From: Gammaproteobacteria bacterium
GTDB taxonomy: Bacteria; Pseudomonadota; Gammaproteobacteria; Pseudomonadales; Pseudomonadaceae
Length of the DNA stretch: 64,000 bases
Direction of reading: 5' to 3'
Assembly (NCBI GenBank): GCA_012728415.1
Contig: JAAYFD010000021.1
Location: 1 to 64,000 of the forward strand
The notes beneath the pieces were generated by a model, which was not told the DNA's origin, did no database searches, and saw nothing but the letters and a program-made list of their open reading frames with translations. Below are positions 26,289-37,180 of the stretch, piece after piece. Positions within the stretch are counted from its first letter, which is position 1; each line of letters starts with the position of its first letter. Made by a program: the position numbers and the translations under genes.

Positions 26289-26999
26289 TCAGCTTTTCAG
26301 ATGGCGACCGCCATTCAGGGACAGGGTGGTGCCTGTAACATATGGATTATTCAGCAAGTACTCTATTGCCTGCATGACCACTTCGGGACCGGGGACAACT
26401 TTCAGTGCGGACTTGTCCCTGGCTTGCTGTGCATACTCCTCACTGTCTTCGGGGTGCAGCATGATGAGCGCCGGGCTGATGCCGTTGACCTTGATATGAG
26501 GTGCAAACTGGCTGGCAAATGACAGGGTCATATTGTCCAGCGCAGCCTTGCTGGCGCTATAGGCGACGCGGTGGTGGCTGCCACGGCGCGTGACATCATC
26601 GCTGATATGAATGATGTCGGCGACCGGACTCTTGCGCAGCAGGGGCTCGCAGGCAAGATTGATCAGGTAGGGGGCCAGCATGTGCACATGAAACAGCTCG
26701 GCAAAGGCACGGCCGGAAGGCGGCTGTGGGTCGGCCTGCCAGCAGGAGGCGTTGTGAATGATGGCACGCAAGCCGCTTGTGTGCTGCTGCAGCGTGTCAA
26801 TAAAGGAGGTTATGCCCGTTTCGTTGGAAAAGTCCGCTTGCAGGCACAGTGCGCCGGCTTCAGTGAGCTCGTCGACTGCGGCACGATGGTTGCGGTAGCT
26901 GATGATGACCGGCTGGCCAGCCTTGATGAGCTGGCGTGCGCAGTGCAGACCAATGCGGCGGGCGGCACCGGTAATAAGAACGGGGAGCGGGGTGGACAA
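26289..26999 (-). CDS. folM: Dihydromonapterin reductase
   Basis: Reduces dihydromonapterin to tetrahydromonapterin with NADPH. The 236-residue short-chain dehydrogenase has [17 protein letters not shown] and the catalytic YSASK. The NADPH loop SYRNHR resembles FolM/pteridine reductases. First gene of the folM-folE-folX-hopJ operon, divergent from the flavodoxin gene. Confidence 0.92.
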   Translation of the reverse strand: MSTPLPVLITGAARRIGLHCARQLIKAGQPVIISYRNHRAAVDELTEAGALCLQADFSNETGITSFIDTLQQHTSGLRAIIHNASCWQADPQPPSGRAFAELFHVHMLAPYLINLACEPLLRKSPVADIIHISDDVTRRGSHHRVAYSASKAALDNMTLSFASQFAPHIKVNGISPALIMLHPEDSEEYAQQARDKSALKVVPGPEVVMQAIEYLLNNPYVTGTTLSLNGGRHLKS

Positions 27000-27149
27000 A
27001 CGGATACCTCGGTGGTTTCTGGCTTGCCGATCGTTGTTTGGCTTGTTAGGCTGCCGTCAAGTTTGATCCAGATTAACATCTTTTCTTGTTATTTGCTGTA
27101 CCGCCGCTTGCCGCCATGGGGCTTGCGCGGATGTTTTTTGGGAGGCTGC

Positions 27150-27611
27150 ATGCGTATCGTGGTTGTGTCCGGTACAGTTTTTGGTACTGCCGAAGAGGTG
27201 GCCTGGCGGGCCAGTGAGCTGCTGTCCGCGGCCGGCCTGGATGTGGCATATCAGCAGCATTGGCAGTTGCAAGAGTTGTTGCAGCAGGAGCCGGATGCTT
27301 TGTTGCTGATTGCCTCCACCACTGGAATGGGCGAGTTGCCGGAGCGACTGCAACCACTGGTGGATGCCTTGCAGGCGCAGCAGCCGGACTGGGCCGGCCG
27401 TCCGGTCGGCATTATAGGGCTGGGTGATGCCGGTTATGGTGATAACTTTTGCCTGGCAGCCGATGAACTGGAAGCTCTGGCCGATGAGTTGGGGCTCGTC
27501 ATGCTGCAGGATACTTTGCGGCTGGATGCCAGCGAAAGCGTAACGCCCGAGCAGGATGCAGTGCCCTGGCTGCAAGAGTTTGCCGAGCTGCTTGTGGCCT
27601 GGAGCAGCTGA
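27150..27611 (+). CDS. Flavodoxin, MioC-like
   Basis: A 153-residue FMN-binding electron carrier. The phosphate loop [14 protein letters not shown] is near the N-terminus, [12 protein letters not shown] and [17 protein letters not shown] are the isoalloxazine loops. The start ATG 27150 has GGGAGGC upstream. An open frame extends further back to 26571 but only shadows folM. It is followed after one base by the probable TTG start of rluE. Confidence 0.9.
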   Translation: MRIVVVSGTVFGTAEEVAWRASELLSAAGLDVAYQQHWQLQELLQQEPDALLLIASTTGMGELPERLQPLVDALQAQQPDWAGRPVGIIGLGDAGYGDNFCLAADELEALADELGLVMLQDTLRLDASESVTPEQDAVPWLQEFAELLVAWSS

Positions 27612-27612
27612 C

Positions 27613-28206
27613 TTGAGGCGGCGGACAGGCAGGAACCGGCGTCCAGCCACCCGGAAACGGACAGCCGAGCCGGTGCTGATTGCCCTGAACAAACCCTACG
27701 GTGTATTGACTCAGTTTTCCGATGACCAGGGGCGGGCTACCCTCAAGGACTGGCTTGATTGTCCGGGCGTTTATCCGGCCGGACGGCTGGACCGTGACAG
27801 TGAAGGGTTGCTGTTGCTGACCAATGACGGCAAGTTGCAAGCACGCATCAGTGAGCCGCGTCACCGGGTGTGGAAAACTTACTGGGCACAGGTGGAAGGG
27901 AGGGTGCAGCCGGAGCAGATCCGTCAACTGGAGGCTGGGGTCATGCTCAGGGACGGGCCTGCGCTGCCGGCGCGGGTAAAAGAAATGCCCGAGCCTGATC
28001 TTTGGCAGCGAGATCCGCCGGTGCGCTATCGTAAAACAGTGCCGGACAGCTGGCTGGAAATCAGCATCTGCGAGGGACGCAACCGGCAAGTGCGGCGGAT
28101 GACGGCAGCTGTGGGCTTGCCGACCCTGCGGCTGGTGCGTGTGCGTATTGGTGATTGGGAGCTTGGTGGCTTGTTGCCCGGACAGTGGCGCAAGCTGCCA
28201 CTGTAA
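27613..28206 (+). CDS. rluE: 23S rRNA pseudouridine synthase RluE-like
   Basis: A 197-residue RsuA-family synthase. The active-site Asp is in [19 protein letters not shown], and [23 protein letters not shown] is the second family signature. E. coli RluE makes pseudouridine 2457 in 23S rRNA. A TTG at 27613, with GGAG eight bases upstream, is the likely start. A GTG at 27673 is possible but shortens a basic N-terminal tail. It converges with the globin gene with only five bases between the stops. Confidence 0.88.
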   Translation: MRRRTGRNRRPATRKRTAEPVLIALNKPYGVLTQFSDDQGRATLKDWLDCPGVYPAGRLDRDSEGLLLLTNDGKLQARISEPRHRVWKTYWAQVEGRVQPEQIRQLEAGVMLRDGPALPARVKEMPEPDLWQRDPPVRYRKTVPDSWLEISICEGRNRQVRRMTAAVGLPTLRLVRVRIGDWELGGLLPGQWRKLPL

Positions 28207-28211
28207 CAGTT

Positions 28212-28604
28212 TCAATATTCTTCAAGGATGACCCCAACTCCTTTCTGGATCACTTCGGCCCAGGCCTGCAGGGTGTCTGTACTGGCTTCCTTGTCGTGAT
28301 GACGAACGGTTTTTAACAGTGACTCGGTCCACAGTTTGTATAGCTCGGGCCGAATGTTCATGCCTTTGCGGGAGTGGGAGCAGCCCAGTGCGCGCAGTTT
28401 GGTGTCCGGCATGCCGCGTGCATACAGCACGACATTCATGATGCCTTGTCGCAGCAACAGCTTTTGCGCTTGCATGTTGGTGTTGGCAAACTTGGCCCGG
28501 ACTTCGGGTGAGCTGGCAAGGAAGATACGGTAAAAGGTGTCAAAAAACTCATTGGAGCGGCAGCAGCGTCCATAGCTCTGCATCACTTGGTCGGCGGAAT
28601 TCAT
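28212..28604 (-). CDS. Single-domain globin, sensor-globin-like
   Basis: A 130-residue haem-binding globin. FFDTFYRIFLASSPEVRAKFA is the early helix pair, and the probable proximal His is His77 in LGCSHSRKGMNIRPELY. That pattern is closer to globin-coupled sensors than to flavohaemoglobin or truncated globins, yet no output domain is attached. It may bind O2 or NO. Substrate and partner are unknown. Confidence 0.8.
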   Translation of the reverse strand: MNSADQVMQSYGRCCRSNEFFDTFYRIFLASSPEVRAKFANTNMQAQKLLLRQGIMNVVLYARGMPDTKLRALGCSHSRKGMNIRPELYKLWTESLLKTVRHHDKEASTDTLQAWAEVIQKGVGVILEEY

Positions 28605-28654
28605 CAGGTGTATATGCTGTCAGGTGGATAAGGCAGGTCAGCCTTGTTGGTGGT

Positions 28655-28684
28655 AGTAAAAACTTGCCCGGCAAGAACCGGGAG
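28655..28684 (-). terminator. Weak terminator after the DUF2788 gene
   Basis: On the reverse strand CCCGG pairs with CCGGG around six bases, followed after CAAG by five T. Confidence 0.45.
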
Positions 28685-28690
28685 TTTGTA

Positions 28691-28891
28691 TCACAAGCCT
28701 TTGATGGCGATGATGATGGTCTTGGCTATAAAGCCAAAAACCCCAAGCCCCAGGGCAAAAAACAGAACCGCTGTGCCATAGCGTCCGGCTTTCGATTTTT
28801 TAGCCAGATCCCAGACAATAAATCCCATAAACAGAATCAGCCCGCCTACCAGCAGGGTTGTCATCAGTTCTTCGAAAGCTTCGGTTTCCAT
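28691..28891 (-). CDS. DUF2788 small membrane protein
   Basis: A 66-residue protein with two membrane helices (LLVGGLILFMGFIVWDLA and AVLFFALGLGVFGFIAKTII) joined by a short basic loop KKSKAGRYG. It matches the DUF2788 family common in pseudomonads. The function is unknown. Confidence 0.85.
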   Translation of the reverse strand: METEAFEELMTTLLVGGLILFMGFIVWDLAKKSKAGRYGTAVLFFALGLGVFGFIAKTIIIAIKGL

Positions 28892-29046
28892 TTTCTTTCC
28901 CGTGAGTGGCTGTAAGGCCGTGTCGTCTCTTGCAGCCGGTTTTTAACAATCTGTTTGATGGTCAGGATTCATTGCTGCAGGCGGGCGGCATTATACATAA
29001 AGTTGACGCCAGAAGCGTATATTGCTGCAGACGAGGCAATATCGGG

Positions 29047-29526
29047 TCAGCTTTGCAGGTGGCCCAGAGGCAGCGCAGTGGACAACAGCACCTGATTCAG
29101 TACAAAACTGGAGCGTACACTGGTTACACCTTCTATGCGGGTTAGTTTTTCCAGTAAAAACCTCTGGTAGTGGTCCATGTCAGGTACTACCACCTTGAGC
29201 TGGTAGTCGGCATCCATGCCGGTGATCAGGCTGCACTCCTGTACTTCGTCCCACTGGGTGATGTGGCCCTGAAAGTTGGCGAAGCGCTCGGGGGTGTGTC
29301 GGTCCATGCCGATCAACACATAGGCGGTCAGGGTCAGCCCAAGTTTCTTCGGCTCCAGCAGGGCAACATGACGCCTGATATAGCCGTGGTCTTCCAGCTG
29401 ACGCACCCGCCGCGAGCAGGGAGAAGGGGAGAGGCCGATCTGCTCGGCCAGTTCCTGGTTGGACATGCGGCCATCTTTTTGCAGGGCATCAAGGATGCGG
29501 ATATCGAAGCGGTCGAGTCGTTCCAT
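29047..29526 (-). CDS. Lrp/AsnC-family transcriptional regulator
   Basis: A 159-residue regulator with an N-terminal helix-turn-helix (RFDIRILDALQKDGRMSNQE, LAEQIGLSPSPCSRRVRQLE) and a C-terminal ligand-binding/oligomerisation (RAM) domain with ECSLITGMDADYQLKVV. The ligand is probably an amino acid, but no target gene is adjacent. The 155-base gap to the DUF2788 gene contains nothing obvious. Confidence 0.93.
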   Translation of the reverse strand: MERLDRFDIRILDALQKDGRMSNQELAEQIGLSPSPCSRRVRQLEDHGYIRRHVALLEPKKLGLTLTAYVLIGMDRHTPERFANFQGHITQWDEVQECSLITGMDADYQLKVVVPDMDHYQRFLLEKLTRIEGVTSVRSSFVLNQVLLSTALPLGHLQS

Positions 29527-29642
29527 GCGAAGATTCTCTCTGGGTTGAATAGTTATTGCTTATAATATCCTTTTTTTGGTTTTGTATGCTTGTTTTTGTA
29601 TAAAAACTGCCGTTTTTGCAATTTTGTTTCGTGGTGTTTCCT

Positions 29643-29648
29643 TATAAT
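29643..29648 (+). promoter_or_regulatory. Consensus -10 box for an orphan transcript
   Basis: A perfect TATAAT within CCTTATAATGG. No good -35 hexamer is seen at 16-18 bases (TTGCAA lies 21 bases upstream), so an activator or a different spacing may be needed. Confidence 0.5.
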
Positions 29649-29654
29649 GGATAG

Positions 29655-29857
29655 CAACCAAAGGCCTTGCAAAGCATCCTTGCTGACAGGGCCCGCCGGA
29701 GGAATCGGGTACGCAGGCTTACCGGCCGCCAGCCCTCTTGTGACAGCTGTCTACCCACAGCTGTCTGACCGCAGTCGTACCATGGCTGAAGGGTTTCCTG
29801 AAGAGATTCGCAAAAAAGCCGCTGTTAGCTCCTGCTCGGAGTGTTAGCGGCTTTTTT
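29655..29857 (+). ncRNA. Candidate small RNA (about 200 nt)
   Basis: Between a consensus -10 box and a strong terminator there is about 200 bases with no credible protein. It contains a perfect hairpin at 29742-29765 (GACAGCTGT, loop CTACCC, ACAGCTGTC) and ends in the terminator at 29812. The next gene downstream is on the opposite strand, so this is not the leader of an operon. I compared it by memory with 6S, tmRNA, 4.5S and the common riboswitches and found no match. Confidence 0.5.
29812..29857. terminator. Strong terminator ending the candidate small RNA
   Basis: AAAAAAGCCGCT pairs perfectly with AGCGGCTTTTTT, with an inner CTCC/GGAG stem. The A run before it makes it able to work on the reverse strand too, for the HAD/tesB genes. 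Confidence 0.9.
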
Positions 29858-29907
29858 GTTGCTTGCATGCAGGCGCTGTTCCGCGGCTGGACAGCCGGGT
29901 GGCGGTG

Positions 29908-30519
29908 TTAGCCTGTCCGCGATGTTTGCAGCAGTGTCAGAAGTTCGCTGCAGTCCGGAGCGTGAAGGTCGGTTAGCTCGGGCCAGGGATTGCAGGGCTG
30001 GTTGACCAGGACGGCTCGCGAACCGGCATTCCGTGCGCTGGTCAGGTCAAAATGAAAATCTCCGATCATGCATAACTTGCTGCTGTCGACTTGCCAGTTG
30101 CGGGCGATTTTCAGCATGCCGTCGGGCGCGGGCTTGGGTGCAGCCTGTTCGCGTCCGAGGGTATTTTGTGGTGTAAAGCAGTGCGCAAGGCCGATGGCCT
30201 GCAGGGTGATTCGGGCCAGTTCGTGGGCATTACGGGTCAGGATGGCCAGGTGATGACCGTGTTCGTACAGGTGCTGTACCAGCTTTACTGCACCCGGGGC
30301 GGGAATGGAGGCTTCAGCCAGTTCGCGCTCATGCTCAAACAGCCAGGCGTGTGCCGCCCGGGACTCGGCGGCCGGCAGGCTGTCCAGGTGACCGAGAATG
30401 TCAGCCTCTGGCGGGATTTTCAGCTGGTGGCGAATATAGCCAAAATCGTGGACAGCACGCGTCAGGGTGCCGTCCATGTCGAACACCCAGTGTTGGCAAT
30501 CATGCAGGAAAGCAGGCAT
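29908..30519 (-). CDS. HAD-family phosphatase
   Basis: A 203-residue haloacid dehalogenase-type phosphatase: FDMDGTLT (motif I), ILTRNA (motif II), the Lys in KPAPDGM (motif III) and MIGDFHFDLTSA (motif IV). The helical cap is of the phosphoglycolate phosphatase type, but the substrate is unknown. It lies four bases after the tesB stop and is probably co-transcribed with it. Confidence 0.85.
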   Translation of the reverse strand: MPAFLHDCQHWVFDMDGTLTRAVHDFGYIRHQLKIPPEADILGHLDSLPAAESRAAHAWLFEHERELAEASIPAPGAVKLVQHLYEHGHHLAILTRNAHELARITLQAIGLAHCFTPQNTLGREQAAPKPAPDGMLKIARNWQVDSSKLCMIGDFHFDLTSARNAGSRAVLVNQPCNPWPELTDLHAPDCSELLTLLQTSRTG

Positions 30520-30523
30520 GCGG

Positions 30524-31405
30524 TTAGCACTCCTTGTTGAGCCAGTCGTGACGTATGCGGGTCAGTCCTTCCTGGGCAACGGATGCGACCAGGCGGCCGT
30601 CGCGGGTAAAAATGCTGCCGCGGGCAAACCCGCGCGCACCGCCAGCCCAGGGGCTGTCCATGCTGTATAGCAGCCACTCATCCATGCGCACATTGTCGTG
30701 AAACCAGATGGCGTGATCGAGGCTGGCGACCTGCATTTGCGGTTGCCAGATGGATGCGCCATGGGGCAGCAGGGATGTGGTTAGCAGGCTGAAGTCTGAT
30801 GTATAAGCCAGCAGGTAGCGATGCAGGGCCGGGCAGTCAGGCAGCTGGCCGTCAGCCTTGAACCAGACGTGCTTGGCAGGTGCGGTTTTTTCCGGATTGA
30901 GTGGATCAAGTACTTGGACGGCACGGGTTTCGATCGGTTTTTCGCGCAGCATCTTGACCCGTTTTTCGTCATTTAAGGCGCGTGACAGCTCTTCGGTCAG
31001 CTCGTTGTCGGGCACCAGTTCTTCGGGCATGGGGACATCGGGCATTTGCATCTGGTGCTGAAAGCCCTCTTCGCGAATGTGAAACGAAACGCTGCAAGTA
31101 AAGATGGGGCGGCCATTTTGGATTGCCATCACCCGGCGGGTGCAAAATGTAGCGCCATCACGTACAGGTTCCACTTGGTAGATGACCGGTTTGCCGGCAT
31201 CGCCGGCGCGCAGAAAATAGCCATGCAGGGAATTGGCCTGACGGTCCGGATCCACTGTTTTGCTGGCAGCAGACAGGGCCTGGCCCAGTACCTGGCCGCC
31301 AAACAGCTGGCGAAAGCCAAGGTCCTGGCTGGCGCCACGAAAAAGATGGGTTTCCAGCTGCTCCATGTCGAGCAGTGAAACCAGAGTGTCAAGCAATGGG
31401 TTCAT
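30524..31405 (-). CDS. tesB: Acyl-CoA thioesterase II
   Basis: Hydrolyses medium- and long-chain acyl-CoA. The 293-residue double hot-dog protein has LFRGASQDLGFRQLFGGQVLGQAL near the N-terminus and a C-terminal hot-dog domain with SLDHAIWFHDNVRMDEWLLY and SIFTRDGRLVASVAQEGLTR, covering the Asp, Thr and Gln catalytic positions. Length equals that of E. coli TesB (286) within a few residues. Confidence 0.95.
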   Translation of the reverse strand: MNPLLDTLVSLLDMEQLETHLFRGASQDLGFRQLFGGQVLGQALSAASKTVDPDRQANSLHGYFLRAGDAGKPVIYQVEPVRDGATFCTRRVMAIQNGRPIFTCSVSFHIREEGFQHQMQMPDVPMPEELVPDNELTEELSRALNDEKRVKMLREKPIETRAVQVLDPLNPEKTAPAKHVWFKADGQLPDCPALHRYLLAYTSDFSLLTTSLLPHGASIWQPQMQVASLDHAIWFHDNVRMDEWLLYSMDSPWAGGARGFARGSIFTRDGRLVASVAQEGLTRIRHDWLNKEC

Positions 31406-31606
31406 GGTAAAGCCTGATGCTGTAGTACAAACAGCCGTATAGTCTGGCCGCTTGGACTGTTGTACGCAAGCTGCTCAGGGTGACTGGCAAGTTCTGCCCG
31501 GCAGGTGTGGGCAGCGTGCGGCCGGCTGTTGTTTTATGCTGTGACCCGGTCTGTCCGGCTCGGGCTGATAGGTGCGTGGGGCCTGACTTTGGCTGTCAGA
31601 CAGGAC

Positions 31607-31635
31607 TTGCATGTTTGAGAGTACGGCCTTACCCT
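31607..31635 (+). promoter_or_regulatory. Probable rnpB promoter
   Basis: TTGCAT (31607) and TACCCT (31630) are 17 bases apart. Initiation near 31642 would begin the RNA at its P1 stem. The rest of the 239-base gap after tesB shows nothing else. Confidence 0.5.
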
Positions 31636-31642
31636 GTGCGGG

Positions 31643-32002
31643 CAAGAGCCGGCCGGACAGTCGCTGTCTCCCGGCCCCTGGGCCGGGCAGAGGGAGGAAA
31701 GTCCGGGCTCCACAGGGCAAGGCGCCAGGTAATTCCTGGGAGGCGCGAGCCTACGGAAAGTGCCGCAGAAAATAACCGCCTAAGCGCACTAGCGCCGGCA
31801 AGGGTGAAAAGGTGCGGTAAGAGCGCACCGCACGGCTGGTAACAGTCCGTGGCCAGGCAAACCCCGCCGGGAGCAAGACCAAATAGGAATCCATTGGCGT
31901 GGCCCGCGCTGGATTCGGGTAGGTCGCTTGAGTTCGTCAGTGATGACGATCCCAGATGAATGACTGTCCACGACAGAACCCGGCTTACAGGCCGGCTCTT
32001 GC
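31643..32002 (+). ncRNA. rnpB: RNase P RNA (M1), class A
   Basis: The catalytic RNA that trims the 5' end of tRNA precursors, about 357 nt. Stem P1 is formed by AAGAGCCGGCC (31644-31654) and GGCCGGCTCTT (31990-32000). Conserved regions are GAGGAAAGTCCGGGCTCC near 31694, AACAGTCCGTGG near 31842 and ACAGAACCCGGCTTAC near 31974. A T run follows the P1 stem, which may act as its terminator. In P. aeruginosa rnpB also lies just before mraZ. Confidence 0.97.
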
Positions 32003-32171
32003 TTTTTCCTTCGCCTGCCGGGCAGGCCCGTCCTCATAAATCACTTTAACTTTGCGTGCCATGCGATTGAGTCGCAAGGTGCGGTTTTTGCTGTCTTTAT
32101 GTAAAACCTGAAGCAGAACTGACAAAAATGCTAAGTGTCCGTCATATAAGGGGTTTTTCTCGGATTTGTGC

Positions 32172-32200
32172 TTGACGGCCTGCAGGGTGGTTTTTATAGT
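32172..32200 (+). promoter_or_regulatory. Promoter of the dcw cluster (mraZ)
   Basis: TTGACG (32172-32177) and TATAGT (32195-32200) are separated by exactly 17 bases, an almost ideal sigma-70 promoter. The start point should be near 32207, at the first MraZ box. Confidence 0.8.
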
Positions 32201-32206
32201 GTGCAG

Positions 32207-32236
32207 AAGTGGCGTGAAGTGGAGAAAAGTGGGTTT
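32207..32236 (+). promoter_or_regulatory. Three-repeat MraZ operator
   Basis: GAAGTGGCGT, GAAGTGGAGA and AAAGTGGGTT follow each other with an exact 10-base period. MraZ binds TGGNN direct repeats with this spacing in E. coli and mycoplasmas. Placed at the expected transcription start, bound MraZ would block the promoter. Confidence 0.8.
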
Positions 32237-32276
32237 TTCTGCTTGAGCGCGCCTCCCACAGTTGGAATGCACACGA

Positions 32277-32729
32277 ATGTTTCGCGGATCCAGTTCTATC
32301 AATCTGGACGCCAAAGGGCGTCTGGCGATGCCGAGTCGCTATCGCCAGGAGCTTGATGAGCGTTGTGAAGGTCAGATGGTTGTCACCATTGATCTCCATG
32401 AGCCGTGCCTGTGTCTTTATCCGATGGACGAATGGGACCGTGTTGAAACCCAGATTCGCAGCATGTCGTCCATGCTGCCCGAGGCGCGCCGTTTGCAACG
32501 TTTGCTGGTGGGAAATGCCGTAGATGTAGAGCTGGACGGCAATGGCCGCTTCCTGGTGCCGGCACCACTGCGTGCCCGGGTTGGGCTGGACAAGCATGTG
32601 GCCCTGGTTGGCATGCTGAACAAGTTTCAGGTCTGGGACGAGGAGCAGTGGCAGGCGCAGTGTGAGCAGGACATCAGCTTCGTGCAGCAAAATGACATTC
32701 CCGAAGAACTTCGCAACCTGGTGCTTTGA
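32277..32729 (+). CDS. mraZ: Transcriptional regulator MraZ
   Basis: A 150-residue AbrB-like DNA-binding protein that controls the division cluster. Two SpoVT/AbrB-type repeats are visible: [20 protein letters not shown] at the start and [18 protein letters not shown] near residue 85. I chose ATG 32277 ([10 protein letters not shown]), which is the family start, over an in-frame ATG at 32262. It is the first gene of the cluster and its operator lies 41 bases upstream. Confidence 0.96.
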   Translation: MFRGSSSINLDAKGRLAMPSRYRQELDERCEGQMVVTIDLHEPCLCLYPMDEWDRVETQIRSMSSMLPEARRLQRLLVGNAVDVELDGNGRFLVPAPLRARVGLDKHVALVGMLNKFQVWDEEQWQAQCEQDISFVQQNDIPEELRNLVL

Positions 32730-32731
32730 TC

Positions 32732-33669
32732 ATGAGCAGCGAACACAAGCACATCAGCGTTTTGCTGGATGAGGCCGTACAAGCCCTGCAGGTGCGTGAC
32801 GGTCGCTACTATGTAGATGGCACTTTTGGTCGTGGTGGCCACAGTCGGCAGATCTTGCAACAGCTGGGAGAGACGGGCTTTTTGCTGGGCTTTGACAAAG
32901 ACCCGGAAGCTATAGCTGCAGGTGCAGTGCTGGCGCAGAAAGATAACCGCTTTTCGATTGTGCAGCGCAGTTTCGCACACATGCGCGAAGAGCTCGAAGA
33001 GCGGGGGCTGGCTGGCAAAATTGATGGTGTTTTGCTGGACCTTGGTGTTTCCTCGCCGCAGCTGGATGATGCATCGCGCGGCTTCAGTTTCAGCCATGAC
33101 GGTCCGCTGGACATGCGGATGAATCCGGATGCGGGCATCACTGCAGCACAATGGCTGGCGCAGGCTCCGGTTGAAGAGATTGCCCGCGTGTTCAAAGAAT
33201 ACGGTGAGGAGCGCTTTGCCCGTCGCATGGCGCAGGCGATTGTGCAGCGACGTGAAGAAAAGCCATTTACCCGTACCGCCGACCTGGCTGACGTGGTCAG
33301 CGCAGCCAATCCGGCCTGGGAAAAAGGCAAGCATCCGGCGACCCGGGCCTTTCAGGGGTTGCGTATTCATATCAATAATGAACTGGGCGATCTTGAGCTG
33401 GGCTTGCAGGCGGCAGTTGAGTGCCTGGCACCTGGCGGGCGGCTGGTGGTTATCAGCTTTCACTCATTGGAGGACCGCATCGTCAAACATTTCATGCGCA
33501 AGCTGGTACGGGGCGAGGCAGACAATTTGCCGCGTCATTTGCCGGTGCGTCCAGAGCCCTTTGTGCCTGTTGTCAAGCTGCTGGGCAAGCCGCAATATGC
33601 CGACCGGCAAGAGCTGCAGGCAAATCCGCGTGCCCGCAGTGCGGTAATGCGTGTGGCGGAGAAGCTGTA

Positions 33670-33670
<1 letters not shown>
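32732..33670 (+). CDS. rsmH: 16S rRNA N4-methyltransferase RsmH (MraW)
   Basis: Methylates N4 of C1402 in 16S rRNA. The 312-residue protein has [13 protein letters not shown], the SAM-binding [36 protein letters not shown] and [18 protein letters not shown]. It starts two bases after the mraZ stop. The ATG at 32732 is the natural family start. It acts on the same nucleotide as RsmI (23866). Confidence 0.97.
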
Positions 33671-35710
<2,040 letters not shown>

Positions 35711-35711
<1 letters not shown>

Positions 35712-37180
35712 TGCCGATGCCACTGAACCAGCTATTGCCGCAGGCGCATAGCAATACTTTGATCCGCGAGTTGACGCTGGATAGCCGAAAAGTCCGTCCG
35801 GGCGACCTGTTCCTGGCTGTGGCGGGCAGTCAGACTGACGGCCGTGCCCACATTGCCGATGCTATTGCCCAGGGCGCATCAGCTGTTGCCTACGAGGCCG
35901 ATGGTGCGCCACAGCTGCAGGATAGTGAGGCGCTTTTGCTGCCGATACGCGGACTGCAGGCGCAACTGTCGGCGATTGCCGGACGTTTTTATGGCGAGCC
36001 CAGCCGCGCACTGACGATGCTGGGTGTCACAGGCACCAACGGCAAGACCACAGTGTCGCACCTGTTGGCGCAAGCGCTGGGGCACCTGGGCGAAAGCTGT
36101 GCGGTTGTAGGCACGCTGGGCAACGGTTTTCTCGGCCGCCTGGGGAGTAGCAGTCATACCACGCCGGACCCGATCAGCTTGCAGTCTGTGCTGGCGGAAC
36201 TAAAGCATGCAGGTGCCACGCATGTCGCGATGGAGGTCTCTTCGCACGGGCTGGAGCAAAAACGCCTGGCTGCTGTTGACATGGACATTGCCGTGCTGAC
36301 CAACCTGACTCGTGATCATCTGGACTACCACGGCAGCATGGATGCTTATGCCAGGGCCAAGGCTGAGCTGTTCGCCTGGCCGGACCTGAAAACCAGGGTT
36401 TTAAACCTGGATGATGAGTTCGGTGCAGGTCTTGCCGCCACCTATGCAAACAGCAACCTGAAAACATACAGCATCGATAATCCGCAGGCCCATGTGCACT
36501 GCCGTGAGGTCGAGTTTGGCAACCAGGGCGTCCGCGCAACCATTGCCACCACTCAGGGTGAGGGCCTGTTGCGCAGCAAACTGCTGGGCCGGTTCAACCT
36601 GAGCAACCTGCTGGCTGTGGTGGCAACCCTGTCCGGCATGGGCTATGCCTTGCGGGATATTTTGACCGTCTTGCCGGAACTGACACCGCCCGCCGGTCGC
36701 ATGCAGGCACTGGCCGAAGCGGGCAAGCCGCTGGTGGTGGTTGATTATGCACATACGCCTGATGCACTGCAGCAGGTGCTGGCTGCACTGCGTTTGCATG
36801 TGGGCGCAGGTGGGCGCTTGCGCTGCGTATTTGGCTGCGGTGGCGGGCGGGATACCGGCAAACGGGCTCTGATGGCCGCTGCGGCAGAGGCGGGTGCTGA
36901 CCAGTTGCTGATAACGGATGACAACCCGCGCAACGAGGACCCGGCACATATCCGGGCACAGATTCTTGACGGGCTGACCTCGGCAGCCAATGCAGAAGAG
37001 TATGCGGACCGTGCCGCGGCCATAGCCGCCGCTGTAGCAGGTGCGCGGCCGGGTGATGTTGTGGTGATTGCCGGCAAGGGGCATGAGGATTACCAGGAAA
37101 TAAACGGGCAGCGCCATGCCTTTTCAGACTTGGAGCAGGCCGCTCTGGCGTTGGCCGCTTGGGAGAGTACAGATGTTTAG
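35711..37180 (+). CDS. murE: UDP-MurNAc-tripeptide synthetase MurE
   Basis: Adds the third residue to UDP-MurNAc-L-Ala-D-Glu. The 489-residue protein has the ATP loop GVTGTNGKTTVSHLLAQ and the DNPR motif (LLITDDNPRNEDP) that indicates meso-diaminopimelate as substrate. The GTG at 35711 overlaps the ftsI stop. An ATG at 35717 is an equally plausible start. Confidence 0.96.

Noticed and set aside
29590..29847. 85-codon forward frame over the candidate small RNA
   Set aside because: It starts upstream of the -10 box, has no family resemblance and ends inside the terminator stem, so it is not a credible protein.
31985..32314. 109-codon reverse frame across the end of rnpB and the mra promoter
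   Set aside because: It overlaps a structural RNA, a promoter and the MraZ operator, and resembles nothing known.
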